DNA of 41,842 bases, taken from contig CACYPS010000023.1 in the NCBI GenBank assembly GCA_902776305.1, positions 1 to 41,842 on the forward strand, written 5' to 3'. Both the position numbers and the translations under genes were made by a program. Shown piece by piece: positions 24,454-33,074 of this stretch; position 1 is the first letter of the stretch, and the number at the start of each line of letters is the position of its first letter. Source of the DNA: an uncultured Lachnospiraceae bacterium. Its GTDB lineage: Bacteria; Bacillota; Clostridia; Lachnospirales; Lachnospiraceae. A model generated the notes under the pieces. The model did not search any database and had not been told where the DNA came from. It saw nothing but the letters and a program-made list of their open reading frames with translations.

Positions 24454-26211
24454 ATGAAAAAAATCGGAATCGGATACGAAAATTACAGGGATTTTATTGA
24501 CCAGGATCTTTATTACGTGGATAAGACCCTTTTTATTCGCGATATCCTTGAAAAAGGGGGCATAGTGACCCTTCTGACCCGTCCCAGACGATTCGGAAAG
24601 TCTCTGAATCTGTCCATGCTTCAGACCTTCTTTGAAATGGAATTAGATGAAGATGGCAATATCAAGGATAACTCCCGATACTTCACCGGAATGAAAGTGA
24701 TGGAGTGCGGAGTAGACGTCCTCTCTAAGATGGGAAAATATCCGGTCATCAAGCTGAGCCTCAAGGGGGCAAAGCAGCCGGACTTCTCTCAGTCTTTCCT
24801 GATGCTGCGAAAAGAAATCATCGATGAATACAGCAGGCACAGTTATCTGAAAGATTCCACACGGCTCGATGAGAAGGAAAGGCAACGTTTTCGGGAACTC
24901 TGGCTGGGAGAAAACGACTGGTCTGAGCGCGCAAAGAAATTTACAGGCAGAGAGGAACGGGAATACGCCCTCCGTGAAGAGTGCGGAAAATACGCTGCTT
25001 CTCTCAAAGAACTCAGCTATTTTCTGAAAAAGCATCATGGCACAAACACGATCATTCTGATCGACGAGTATGATGTTCCTCTGGAAAATGCCTGGCAGCA
25101 CCATTTTTATGATGAGATGGTCAGTTTCATCCGTTCGCTCTTTGAGTTCGCGCTGAAGACAAATGACTCGCTGGAATTTGCCGTAATTACCGGCTGCCTC
25201 AGGATCAGCAAAGAAAGCATCTTTACAGGCATGAACAACCTGAATGTCATCTCCATCCGGTCAGACAATTTTGCGGAAGCCTTCGGTTTCACTGAGGGCG
25301 AAACCATGCAGATGCTTGCGGATTACGGCATAGCCCATAAAGCTGATGAAGTACGCAAATGGTACGACGGATACCTTTTCGGGAATCAGGAAATCTATAA
25401 TCCCTGGAGCGTGACCAAATATGTATATGGACAGTTGGACAGGCCGGATTCTTTCCCCGAGCCCTATTGGTCCAACACCTCTTCCAACTCAATTATAAAG
25501 GAGCTGATCCTCCGATCGAATGAAAGTATCAGGGAAGAGCTGGACATCCTGATTCAGGGCGGAACTATCGAAAAGCGTATACACGAAGACATTACTTACG
25601 CGGACGTGTATGAGACGGAAGACAATATCTGGAATTTCCTGTTCTTCACCGGGTATATGAAAAAGGTTTCTGAAAGATGGGACGGTGAAGATATTTTTGT
25701 TTCTATGAGAATTCCTAATCTGGAAGTAAAAAGTGTTTACAGACATCAGATCAGGTCCTGGTTTGACAGAATTGTGGTGAGCACTGACCGCAATGAGCTT
25801 TATGCGGCAATCATGCGCAAAGATACAGAAGCAATGGAAAATATCCTGACGGATCTGCTCGAAAAATCCATCAGTACATTCGACAGCGATGAGAGCTTCT
25901 ACCATGGCTATCTGCTGTCCATGCTGACCGGATTTCCGTCCTACGGGGCAAGAGCCAACAGGGAGGAAGGGGACGGCAGGCCGGACATTGTCCTTTATCC
26001 CAGGAAGCCGAGAGACCCGGCCTATATATTTGAGTTGAAAGTCCGCAAGAAGTATAACCGGATGGCTGACGGGCTTTCGGAGGCATATGACCAGATAGAG
26101 ACCCGCCGCTATGAGGACGGCATCCTGGATGACGGGTACGCCGGGGTCGTGTCATTTGCGATATGCTTCTGCAAGAAGAGCTGTATTGCGGGGCTGTATA
26201 CACATAGATGA
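24454..26211 (+). CDS. AAA-ATPase-like protein with PD-(D/E)XK nuclease domain
   Basis: 585 residues, full family length. N-terminal GIGYENYRDFIDQDLYYVDK and Walker A LLTRPRRFGKSLNLSM (41-56), Walker B TIILIDEYDVPL, NPWSVTKYVY, and C-terminal nuclease core GRPDIVLYPRKP, then AYIFELKVRKK (Asp and Glu-x-Lys present). This architecture (AAA-ATPase_like plus PDDEXK_9) exists in many copies in gut Bacteroidota and Clostridia genomes. Function unknown; a nucleic-acid or defence role is often suspected. Confidence 0.9.
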   Translation: MKKIGIGYENYRDFIDQDLYYVDKTLFIRDILEKGGIVTLLTRPRRFGKSLNLSMLQTFFEMELDEDGNIKDNSRYFTGMKVMECGVDVLSKMGKYPVIKLSLKGAKQPDFSQSFLMLRKEIIDEYSRHSYLKDSTRLDEKERQRFRELWLGENDWSERAKKFTGREEREYALREECGKYAASLKELSYFLKKHHGTNTIILIDEYDVPLENAWQHHFYDEMVSFIRSLFEFALKTNDSLEFAVITGCLRISKESIFTGMNNLNVISIRSDNFAEAFGFTEGETMQMLADYGIAHKADEVRKWYDGYLFGNQEIYNPWSVTKYVYGQLDRPDSFPEPYWSNTSSNSIIKELILRSNESIREELDILIQGGTIEKRIHEDITYADVYETEDNIWNFLFFTGYMKKVSERWDGEDIFVSMRIPNLEVKSVYRHQIRSWFDRIVVSTDRNELYAAIMRKDTEAMENILTDLLEKSISTFDSDESFYHGYLLSMLTGFPSYGARANREEGDGRPDIVLYPRKPRDPAYIFELKVRKKYNRMADGLSEAYDQIETRRYEDGILDDGYAGVVSFAICFCKKSCIAGLYTHR

Positions 26212-26217
26212 GGGGAA

Positions 26218-26240
26218 GGGCTGCTTACAGCAGCCCCTTA
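26218..26240. terminator. Hairpin after the ATPase-nuclease gene
   Basis: GGGCTGC-TTACA-GCAGCCC, 7-bp perfect stem with only CTTA after it. Probably a weak terminator. Confidence 0.45.
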
Positions 26241-26297
26241 CATAATTTGCTTCAAGTCCGGCACTTAATTATCCGGACACTATAATCCGGACAATCG

Positions 26298-26336
26298 AAG
26301 GGGCTCTCGCACTAAGCAAATTTTGCGACAGTCCCC
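26298..26336. repeat. Collapsed inverted repeat related to the MITE-like unit at 27923
   Basis: GGGGCTCTCGCA and TGCGACAGTCCCC are separated by only about a dozen bases. The ends match the terminal sequence GGGGCTGTCGCA at 27923. Probably two transposon ends fused after loss of the interior. Confidence 0.5.
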
Positions 26337-26400
26337 ATTCATCTTCAAATTTGTTAATGGTAACTGTTTACTGACGGCAGTTTTGATATCAGACCCCGGG

Positions 26401-26442
26401 CAAAAAGGGGTCAGACCCCGCCCGGGGTCTGACCCTTTTTTC
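26401..26442. terminator. Strong bidirectional terminator
   Basis: AAAAAGGGGTCAGACCCC pairs with GGGGTCTGACCCTTTTTT around GCCC. It is ideally placed to end the minus-strand esterase fragment and the plus-strand ATPase transcript. Confidence 0.75.
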
Positions 26443-26467
26443 AATTACGATATGTTATTGGATTCCC

Positions 26468-27379
26468 TTACTGAGCATTCACACTCGCCCAGAGATCCGC
26501 CGCACCGGTATGCGCATCGAGATCCGCGGAGAACCATCTGCCGTTCATGATGTTCTTTATGATGTAGTCCTTCTGTTCAGCCGTTACCGTCTCATCCGCA
26601 TCGAGCGCCGAGATGATCTCTTCGTTCGATTTGAATACATTTGCGGTCGTGACACTTGCTGTTGTTGCGTCGGCATCCAGAATGAGTGTCTGCTTGTCAG
26701 CGCTTGTCCATGTCGGCCATTCCACATCCAGACCTTCTCCATTCGGGTTGCCTGTCGTAAGGAAGTTCTTCAGATATGCATTGTACTTATCTGCCATATC
26801 CTGATAACCTGCAGCACTGAAATCATAAAGAGTGGAGTAACCGTTCACGGATGAAAGCATGGGAACAAAGATACCGTGGAAAGCGCCGAACAGCGGAATC
26901 GTACTTGCGGAATTCTGGCCGCCGTAATTGACCTGGACAAGGTACATATCAGAGTTATATGCCGCATCCATCTTCTCAGCGCTCAGCTGTGTGTTGAATA
27001 CGCGGTAGAAATCACTGCCGTATGTATCTGTGAATGTTACAGCAGCTGCCTTCTGGTCAGTATCCTCGATTGTCTCAAAGTACGGATCCGTGCATCCGAA
27101 GAATGTAAACTCGGAAGAACCGGTCAGCATCATGAGCGGCACATCATTTATATAGGAGTTGCTGTCAAATCCCTCTGCCGGGAGAACAATGCCATCCGCG
27201 TAGAGGTGCGGGAATACGGACATGCGAATGCCTGCATTTGCGCAAAGCGGAGCAAGCCGTTCATCGGAAATCGAGTACAGATACTCTTTCACTTCTTCGT
27301 TATCCTGCTTTAGCCACTCTGCAGCCTCTGCGTCTGTGGCTGCCTTACCGTCTTCGACAGCGAGATTCTTTTGCTTCAT
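26468..27379 (-). pseudogene. Type-B carboxylesterase, C-terminal fragment
   Basis: The 303-residue frame matches the C-terminal half of carboxylesterase/lipase type B proteins: KMDAAYNSDMYLVQVNYGGQ, GAFHGIFVPM (the catalytic-His region, here FHG), YNAYLKNFLTTGNPNGEGLD, VEWPTWTSAD. The N-terminal half with the GxSxG nucleophile is absent. The 5' side joins a truncated antitoxin-like gene near 27380, so an ancestral gene was cut by a deletion or rearrangement. The fragment cannot be an active esterase by itself. Confidence 0.7.
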
Positions 27380-27446
27380 ATTCCTTATCGAACAATGCTT
27401 TTTGCTTTGGATCGTTTGTTATAAATTCATCAAATGTTGAAGCCAT
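27348..27446 (-). pseudogene. Truncated antitoxin-like gene, N-terminal part
   Basis: GGGAGGGAAAATAA precedes ATG 27446. The frame starts MASTFDEFITNDPKQKALFD, typical of small helix-turn-helix antitoxins, but after KEYEA it runs into sequence belonging to the esterase fragment in another frame and stops. It marks a rearrangement junction. Confidence 0.5.
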
Positions 27447-27708
27447 TTATTTTCCCTCCCCAATAACATGTTTTACGCCACACCAATTTCCGTCTACCGT
27501 CATAGACCAGCATATGGGTAGAATGCTCCTATCCGGTACATGCTATTGCTCTTTAAATCTTTGCATTCTACCCTATTATTTTATACCACACCAACATACG
27601 CCGCAATCAAAGCATTCATGAATCAGTACGAAACAGTACGGATCAGGAATTGTCAGGAATTGTATGCGAAATCGTGAAAACAACCAGAATTGTCCAGGAA
27701 ATGAGAAA
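27447..27708. other. Intergenic stretch with the outer part of the island repeat
   Basis: Contains a dyad around GGGTAGAATGC (27512-27577) and, from 27646, the repeat shared with 17866-17966. No gene is supported. Confidence 0.4.
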
Positions 27709-27741
27709 CAAAAAAGGCCTAAATCTTACGATTTAGACCTT
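27709..27741 (-). terminator. tRNA-Gln terminator
   Basis: GGTCTAAATC-GTAA-GATTTAGGCC followed by TTTTTTG on the minus strand, starting 4 bases after the tRNA. Duplicated at 17933-17965. Confidence 0.75.
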
Positions 27742-27744
27742 AAG

Positions 27745-27816
27745 CTGGGCTACAAGGATTCGAACCTTGAAATGACGGAGTCAGAGTCCGTTGCCTTACC
27801 ATTTGGCGATAGCCCA
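27745..27816 (-). tRNA. tRNA-Gln(CTG)
   Basis: Complete 72-base cloverleaf: acceptor TGGGCTA/TAGCCCA, D arm GCC/GGC, anticodon arm CGGA-CTCTGAC-TCCG reading CTG, T-arm CAAGG-TTCGAAT-CCTTG. Discriminator G, no encoded CCA. Its 3' 45 bases are repeated at 17967 and 12087, so the gene is the likely integration target of two islands. Confidence 0.92.
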
Positions 27817-27922
27817 ATATCTGCAACAGATAGGATTATACTCTAAGAAAGCCAAAAAGGCAAGAACTATTTTCAAATTTTTTTATTTTCAGCAGCGCAA
27901 TCGATATCACTCTGACAGATAA

Positions 27923-28006
27923 GGGGCTGTCGCACCGGGTAATGTCACAACTATGCGGCAGGCATTTGCCCGTGATAGTGGTGCCACGCCTGTGTGCGAT
28001 AGCCCC
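27923..28006. mobile_element. MITE-like 84-bp palindromic element
   Basis: Terminal inverted repeats GGGGCTGTCGCAC (27923-27935) and GTGCGATAGCCCC (27994-28006) match at all but one position if G-T is allowed. Ends of this type occur in IS elements. The interior holds further small dyads and no frame. A collapsed relative lies at 26298. Confidence 0.55.
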
Positions 28007-28028
28007 CTCTTATGTTGAATGCATTATT

Positions 28029-28100
28029 ATGAACGTTTCGGCGTTCTTGTCGCGCCGCGCAGGGTGCGAAGCACCTTCTTTAATGCGCTGCTGCGATCCG
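28029..28100. repeat. Composite hairpin element, copy E2
   Basis: Reads GAACGTTTCGGCGTTC, then TTGTCGCGCCGCGCA, GGTGC-GAA-GCACC, TGCGCTGCTGCGAT. Aligned to the reverse complement of 1905-1992 it keeps most bases and all hairpins. It lies just beyond the stop of the NCS2 permease. Confidence 0.65.
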
Positions 28101-28110
28101 CCGTGCCTAT

Positions 28111-29469
28111 TTACAGCATGATATATTTCAGAACAAATACAACTGCCAGAACATACATCAGCGGAGAGATCTTCTTTGTCTTGCCTGCAAGAAGATGAAG
28201 CACGACATAGGAGATGATTCCAAGTGAGATGCCTTCAGAGATAGAATACAGGAAAGGCATTGCCATGATAGCGATGAAAGCCGGGATGGCTTCCAGTACA
28301 TCACTCCAGTCAAGCTTTACGACCTGCTGCATCATCATGAAACCTACGATGATCAGAGCCGGTGCGGTTGCAAATGAAGGTACTGTCAGGAAGATCGGTG
28401 AAAGGAGCAGGGAGAGTGCGAACAGAGCGCCTGTCGTGATCGCAGTCAGACCTGTACGTCCGCCTTCAGCGATACCGGAAGTAGACTCAACAAAGGTCGT
28501 GATCGTGGATGTACCGAGTCCGGCACCGACTGTTGTAGCAACAGCGTCTGCGAGCAGAGCGCCCTTGATGCCCGGGAGATGTCCTTCCTCGTCCAGCATG
28601 TCAGCCTTGGATGCGCAGCCGATCAGAGTTCCCAGTGTATCGAAGATATCAACGAACAGGAATGAGAACATGACGACGAAGAAGTTGACAGTTCCGATGA
28701 CCGAGAAGTCCAGTTTGAACAGTGTCGGAGCGATTGAAGCCGGTGCGGAAACGATACCGGAAGGAATCAGGCTGTAGAAACCTGCATCCGGATTCGGAAC
28801 GTAAATACCGACGAGCTGGCAGAGAATTCCGAGTGCCCATGTTACCAGAATACCGATCAGAAGATTTCCCTTGACCTGACGGATGACCAGGAAAGCTGTG
28901 AGCAGGATGCCGATCAGAGCCAGAAGAACTGTGATGCCCTCTGTGTTGAATGTACCTTCCTTGATGGAATTGCTGAATGAGAACATCGTTACCAGTGTGG
29001 CGCTATCTACGCAGATGTGTGCATTCTGCAGACCGATAAAGCAGATGAAAAGACCGATACCTACGGAAACGCCGATCTTTAATGTGCCCGGGATGGCGTT
29101 GAAGATCGCTTCACGTACATTTGTGACAGAGAGGACGATGAAAAGAAGTCCTTCTGCAAAGACTGCGGTCAGAGCCATTTCCCAGGAATAGCCCATGCCC
29201 AGTACGACCGTGTAGGCAAAGTAGGCGTTCAATCCCATGCCTGCAGAAAGTGCAAACGGGAGATTGGCAAAAAGTGCCATACATAAGCAGCCGATTGCCG
29301 ACGCAAGAGCAGTTGCCGTAAAGACGGCGCCGCTGTCCATTCCTGAAGCGGAAAGAATGCCGGGGTTAACGGCCAGGATATAGGCCATTGTCATGAATGT
29401 GGTGATACCGGCCATGACTTCGGTTCTGACGTCGGTACCGTGCTCCTTTAGCTTGAAAAATTTCTCCAT
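28111..29469 (-). CDS. NCS2-family nucleobase permease (hypoxanthine/guanine type)
   Basis: 452 residues. MEKFFKLKEHGTDVRTEVMA and GITTFMTMAYILAVNPGILS are the typical N-terminus of AzgA/PbuG-like permeases; AGMGLNAYFAYTVVL and VFVDIFDTLGTLIG-like signatures follow. About 12-14 membrane segments. Imports purine bases with protons. GAGGAGGC precedes the ATG. It has its own promoter and a leader of about 45 bases, with no room for a purine riboswitch. Confidence 0.92.
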   Translation of the reverse strand: MEKFFKLKEHGTDVRTEVMAGITTFMTMAYILAVNPGILSASGMDSGAVFTATALASAIGCLCMALFANLPFALSAGMGLNAYFAYTVVLGMGYSWEMALTAVFAEGLLFIVLSVTNVREAIFNAIPGTLKIGVSVGIGLFICFIGLQNAHICVDSATLVTMFSFSNSIKEGTFNTEGITVLLALIGILLTAFLVIRQVKGNLLIGILVTWALGILCQLVGIYVPNPDAGFYSLIPSGIVSAPASIAPTLFKLDFSVIGTVNFFVVMFSFLFVDIFDTLGTLIGCASKADMLDEEGHLPGIKGALLADAVATTVGAGLGTSTITTFVESTSGIAEGGRTGLTAITTGALFALSLLLSPIFLTVPSFATAPALIIVGFMMMQQVVKLDWSDVLEAIPAFIAIMAMPFLYSISEGISLGIISYVVLHLLAGKTKKISPLMYVLAVVFVLKYIML

Positions 29470-29512
29470 TAAAAAGCCTCCTCATTAAGAAATTTTAAAA
29501 AGAACCTTCCGT

Positions 29513-29541
29513 AGTATCTCACAAAAAATGTTGCAGTTCAA
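29513..29541 (-). promoter_or_regulatory. Promoter of the NCS2 permease gene
   Basis: Minus strand TTGAAC (29541-29536), 17 bases, GATACT (29518-29513). The start codon is 44 bases downstream. Confidence 0.65.
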
Positions 29542-29606
29542 GCCTAAGCGTTTCTTCTTTTGCTCACTTTACATGTAAAATGTCATTACTTGTACAGCTG
29601 AACCTT

Positions 29607-29780
29607 CAAGAACGCCTTGGCGTTCTTACCGCGACGTGCATAAGCATGCGTAACAATGCTCCAGTGGAGCATTGTGTAGCTGAGGCTTTTATTCTTCATC
29701 GTGAGATTGTACTCACGATGAAGCCGGGTTTCACTTTGCGCGCGTATCTCATGACTCAAGTCACGAGTATTGCGCGATGA
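29607..29780. repeat. Composite hairpin element, E3
   Basis: Successive palindromes AAGAACGCC/GGCGTTCTT, CAATGCTCCA/TGGAGCATTG and CTTCATCGTGAG/CTCACGATGAAG. The first hairpin and the bases after it match E1 and E2. The apical TCCAGTGGA resembles the TCCACTGGA of the tRNA T-loop inserts. Together with E2 it brackets the permease gene. Confidence 0.6.
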
Positions 29781-29941
29781 ACCATAAAAATCTTGACCGA
29801 ATATTTGAATTTGGCTATATTGAAAAATGTCAGGCTCGTTTTCGCGGCATGAGCCGCAGGTCATCGGAACCTTATACTTTCGCTGTTTTCACGATCCGGG
29901 AAACAGCCATATGAATATGATAAATGTAATAAGTTACACAC
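29781..29941. other. Upstream region of the sugar-sensing operon
   Basis: Contains dyads (GCGGC around 29845; CTGTTTTC/GGAAACAG around 29885-29907) and an AT-rich -10-like stretch near 29917. There is no strong ribosome site before the ATG at 29942, so the operon start is less certain. Confidence 0.35.
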
Positions 29942-30925
29942 ATGAAAGAAGATAAGCTTATAAACATAATTACAAATGCATGTCCGACTATCTGCTTTAT
30001 GCTGTTGGTTTCCGTCAGCTGTCTTTTTTTCGTGTCAGGCATCGATACATCTCTGATGCAGGTGAAGGGAGAGCATGTCTTCGGTGCGACTTATATGACT
30101 ATGAACAACCCGTATTATCAGCTGCTTGATGATCAGATCCGAACACTGATTGAGGCAAATGGCGACCGGCTGATCTCGAGGGACGCCAGCATGGATTCTG
30201 ATAAGCAACTGGATCAGATATTGGAATTGATTGACGCCGGCGTGGAAGTTTTGTTCCTCACGCCGGTGGAGTGGGATAATCTGCGGCCGGCTCTCGAAAA
30301 AGCCGATGCTGCCGGCGTTCCCGTCATAGTTGTCGATACTCCCGTCAAAGACAGAGACCTTGTTTCCTGCTCGGTTCTATCCGATAATTATGAGGCGGGC
30401 GTACTCTGCGGAAAGCACCTTCTTTCCATAAGGGATTCAGCCAACATCCTGCTGCTCGAGCACGTTACTGCGGAGAGCGGAAAGCAGAGAATCAGGGGAT
30501 TCCTTGATACGATCCGCGGACATGAGGGTTTTAATGTCCTCGGGGAGGGAGAGTCTGACGGTCAGATCGAAAATGCCATGATGGTCATGGAAAAACTCCT
30601 GAAAGAACATCCGGAGGCGGACACTTTGATGGCGCTCAACGATCCGAGCGCATTCGGAGGAATGGCAGCCATCCGCGGTGCGGGTCTTACAGATCGTTTT
30701 CTGGTCTATGGCGTTGATGGAACGCCTGAGGCCAAAGGTATGGTAAAAGACGGGATGATGACTGCGACTTGCGCTCAGTTCCCTCTGATTGTCTCAGAGA
30801 GGACTGTGGAGCAGGGATACAGGTTCCTCAGGGAGGACATAAGCTATGGAGAAGAGGTGATCGTTCCTGTAGAACTCATCACCCGGGATAATGTCGATCG
30901 TTTCAATATTAACGGGTGGCAGTGA
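29942..30925 (+). CDS. Membrane-anchored periplasmic-binding (ribose type) sugar sensor
   Basis: 327 residues. One hydrophobic segment (about 15-34) without a lipobox, then a full Peripla_BP_4 fold: FGATYMTMNNPYYQLLDDQI, PVIVVDTPV, NYEAGVLCGKHLL, ALNDPSAFGG, FLVYGVDGTPEAKGMVKDG. Such proteins placed before a histidine kinase (for example XylFII with LytS in Clostridium beijerinckii) act as extracellular sugar sensors rather than transport components. No ABC genes are nearby. It overlaps the kinase gene as TGATG. Confidence 0.85.
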   Translation: MKEDKLINIITNACPTICFMLLVSVSCLFFVSGIDTSLMQVKGEHVFGATYMTMNNPYYQLLDDQIRTLIEANGDRLISRDASMDSDKQLDQILELIDAGVEVLFLTPVEWDNLRPALEKADAAGVPVIVVDTPVKDRDLVSCSVLSDNYEAGVLCGKHLLSIRDSANILLLEHVTAESGKQRIRGFLDTIRGHEGFNVLGEGESDGQIENAMMVMEKLLKEHPEADTLMALNDPSAFGGMAAIRGAGLTDRFLVYGVDGTPEAKGMVKDGMMTATCAQFPLIVSERTVEQGYRFLREDISYGEEVIVPVELITRDNVDRFNINGWQ

Positions 30926-32289
30926 TGGAAAGTAGGAAATTACAGAAGCGGATCCTGTATGCGATGATGCTGGTCAACCTGTTTGTTATCATGTACTACG
31001 TCATTGTCTGCACGGTATCAAAGTCAGTCATCTGTGAGATGAATATGGCTTACGCATTTTTATCCAATTCAGGATGCATACCGCATGACACCTTTACTCT
31101 CTGCAGAGATCTACTTATATATTATGGAGCGCTGTGTGCCCTGATTCTTGCCAAAGAGGATATCTATGACGAGAATATTCTGAATCGCGTCCTGATATGT
31201 GCGGGAGAAATGGCGCTCAGTTTAATAGTTGTCCGTACACTGAATTTCTATTACAGCGGAATAGCGCTGCTGGTCCTGGCAGATCTGCTGTATTACGAAA
31301 ACAAAAAGGTGCCCAGAGTATTCTTCATCGTATTGCAGGTTCTGGAATTCGTCATCGGAAATGATGCAATCCTTTCTTATTTTGATAACAACATTCAGTT
31401 TTCCTCATATTTGTCCGGTTTTGATCCCATGGTGCGAAGCTGGATAATCGTCGCGGAAAGCCTCATGACATTTACAAATATTCTTTTGTTCCTGCTGTTT
31501 GTTCTCACGATGATCATTCGGCAGAAAGCAGAAAATTCAAGAATTCTGCGGCTTAATATGGCTCTCTCCGGCAAGAATGCCGAGCTTCATGAAGCAAATG
31601 TAAAGCTGCAGGAGTACAGCGAGACCATCAAGCGTATGACGGAGATAGAAGAACGGAACCGGTTGGCCAGGGAAATCCATGATACTCTGGGACACGCTCT
31701 GACCGGAATTGTTGTAAGTGCGGATGCGGGAAAAATTCTGTTCGATGCGGCGCCTGAGGAGGCGAAAGCGCGATTTGACGTGATCGGGCAGACCGCAAGA
31801 CAGGGACTCGAGGATGTGCGCAGATCCATTCGCGCGCTGCGTCCCGATGCTTTGGAAAGTCACGACCTGGAGTCTGCTCTGGAGAAAATGATTGAGAACT
31901 TCCGTGAGACGACCGGAGCTGACATACGATACGCGCAGGAGGCAGGAAAACTTCTTCTGGCTCAGGATGAGGAGGTCACGGTTTACAGGATTGTTCAGGA
32001 GGGTATGACCAATGCAATCCGGCACGGCGAGGCTACACAGATAAATCTGATCATAGACAGAAAAGACAGGAATCTGAGAGTCCGGATTTTTGACAACGGC
32101 GTCGGAATGCAGGGGAAGAAGACCGGCTTCGGATTGAATTATATGAAGGAACGCGTGGAACTGCTGAAAGGGACTCTTCGCTACGGCAACAGAGAGGATG
32201 GCAGCAGAGGCTTCTTCCTGGAGGCGGAAATACCGGTAAGGGGCGTGAATCCGGAAACGGAAATACCGAAAGGCAGCGTGGGCCTGTAA
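30925..32289 (+). CDS. Sensor histidine kinase (HisKA_3 type)
   Basis: I choose ATG 30925, which overlaps the previous stop, rather than the ATG at 30916. 454 residues. Residues 10-200 hold six or seven membrane segments. A coiled coil (205-245) leads to the dimerisation helix with His252 in LAREIHDTLGHALTG. The HATPase has VYRIVQEGMTNAIRHG, IFDNGVGM and GFGLNYMKERVELLKG. It probably receives the signal from the adjacent binding proteins and phosphorylates the next gene product. Confidence 0.9.
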   Translation: MESRKLQKRILYAMMLVNLFVIMYYVIVCTVSKSVICEMNMAYAFLSNSGCIPHDTFTLCRDLLIYYGALCALILAKEDIYDENILNRVLICAGEMALSLIVVRTLNFYYSGIALLVLADLLYYENKKVPRVFFIVLQVLEFVIGNDAILSYFDNNIQFSSYLSGFDPMVRSWIIVAESLMTFTNILLFLLFVLTMIIRQKAENSRILRLNMALSGKNAELHEANVKLQEYSETIKRMTEIEERNRLAREIHDTLGHALTGIVVSADAGKILFDAAPEEAKARFDVIGQTARQGLEDVRRSIRALRPDALESHDLESALEKMIENFRETTGADIRYAQEAGKLLLAQDEEVTVYRIVQEGMTNAIRHGEATQINLIIDRKDRNLRVRIFDNGVGMQGKKTGFGLNYMKERVELLKGTLRYGNREDGSRGFFLEAEIPVRGVNPETEIPKGSVGL

Positions 32290-32387
32290 CCGAAAATCCG
32301 GTTGGCTGTATGAATCTGTGAGAAAAACCGTTTACAGCATGGAACGGGAACAGAAGACAATTTGGAGCATGCACTTGGAGGGATAGA

Positions 32388-33074
32388 ATGATAAAAGTGA
32401 TGATTGTGGATGATCAGGAACTGATTCGTCAAAGCCTGAAAATTGTACTCGGAGTGAACAGCGATATGGAAGTCGTCTGCATGACAGGGGACGGAGATGA
32501 GACGCTTCGGAAACTCAGGGAGATGCGCCCCGAAAGCAGGCCGGATGTAATCCTTATGGATATCCGGATGCCGGTGATGGATGGGGTCGAGTGTACTGCG
32601 CTCATCAAGAAGAACTATCCGGATATAAAGGTTATCGCGCTTACGACATTTGATGACAACGAGTTCATATTCGGGGCATTGAAAAACGGGGCGAGCGGAT
32701 ATTTGCTGAAAGGAAGCAGTGTGGAGGAGCTGTCTGAGGCGATCCGGACTGTTCATACGGGAGGCGCGATGCTCAATCCGACTGTTGCAAACACCGTCAT
32801 TCGCCAGTTCTCCACCATGGCCCAGAATATCGTGAGTCCGGAGCTTTCGGATCTGAATACGGATGAAATAACCAAAAGCGAATGGTACATCATACAGGCC
32901 GTTGCCAGAGGCATGTCGAACAAGGAAATCGCCGAAACACTGTGGCTGTCTCAGGGAACTGTCCGCAATTCCATCAGCAGCATACTCAATAAACTGCATT
33001 TGCGTGACAGGACCCAGCTGGCTATCTGGGCGATACAGACAGGAGTAGTGAATAAGGATCTATTTGATATATGA
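32388..33074 (+). CDS. NarL/LuxR-type response regulator
   Basis: 228 residues with TGGAGGGATAGA before the ATG. Receiver domain: Asp8/Asp9, phospho-acceptor Asp58 in VILMDIRMPVMDG, switch Thr in VIALTTFDDNE. C-terminal LuxR helix-turn-helix: SNKEIAETLWLSQGTVRNSI, then SSILNKLHLRDRTQLAIWAI. Forms a two-component system with the kinase just upstream. Its likely target is the palindrome at 34591. Confidence 0.92.
   Translation: MIKVMIVDDQELIRQSLKIVLGVNSDMEVVCMTGDGDETLRKLREMRPESRPDVILMDIRMPVMDGVECTALIKKNYPDIKVIALTTFDDNEFIFGALKNGASGYLLKGSSVEELSEAIRTVHTGGAMLNPTVANTVIRQFSTMAQNIVSPELSDLNTDEITKSEWYIIQAVARGMSNKEIAETLWLSQGTVRNSISSILNKLHLRDRTQLAIWAIQTGVVNKDLFDI

Noticed and set aside
29470-29600. Purine riboswitch before the NCS2 permease
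   Set aside because: The promoter leaves a leader of only about 45 bases, too short for the aptamer, and no conserved core is seen.
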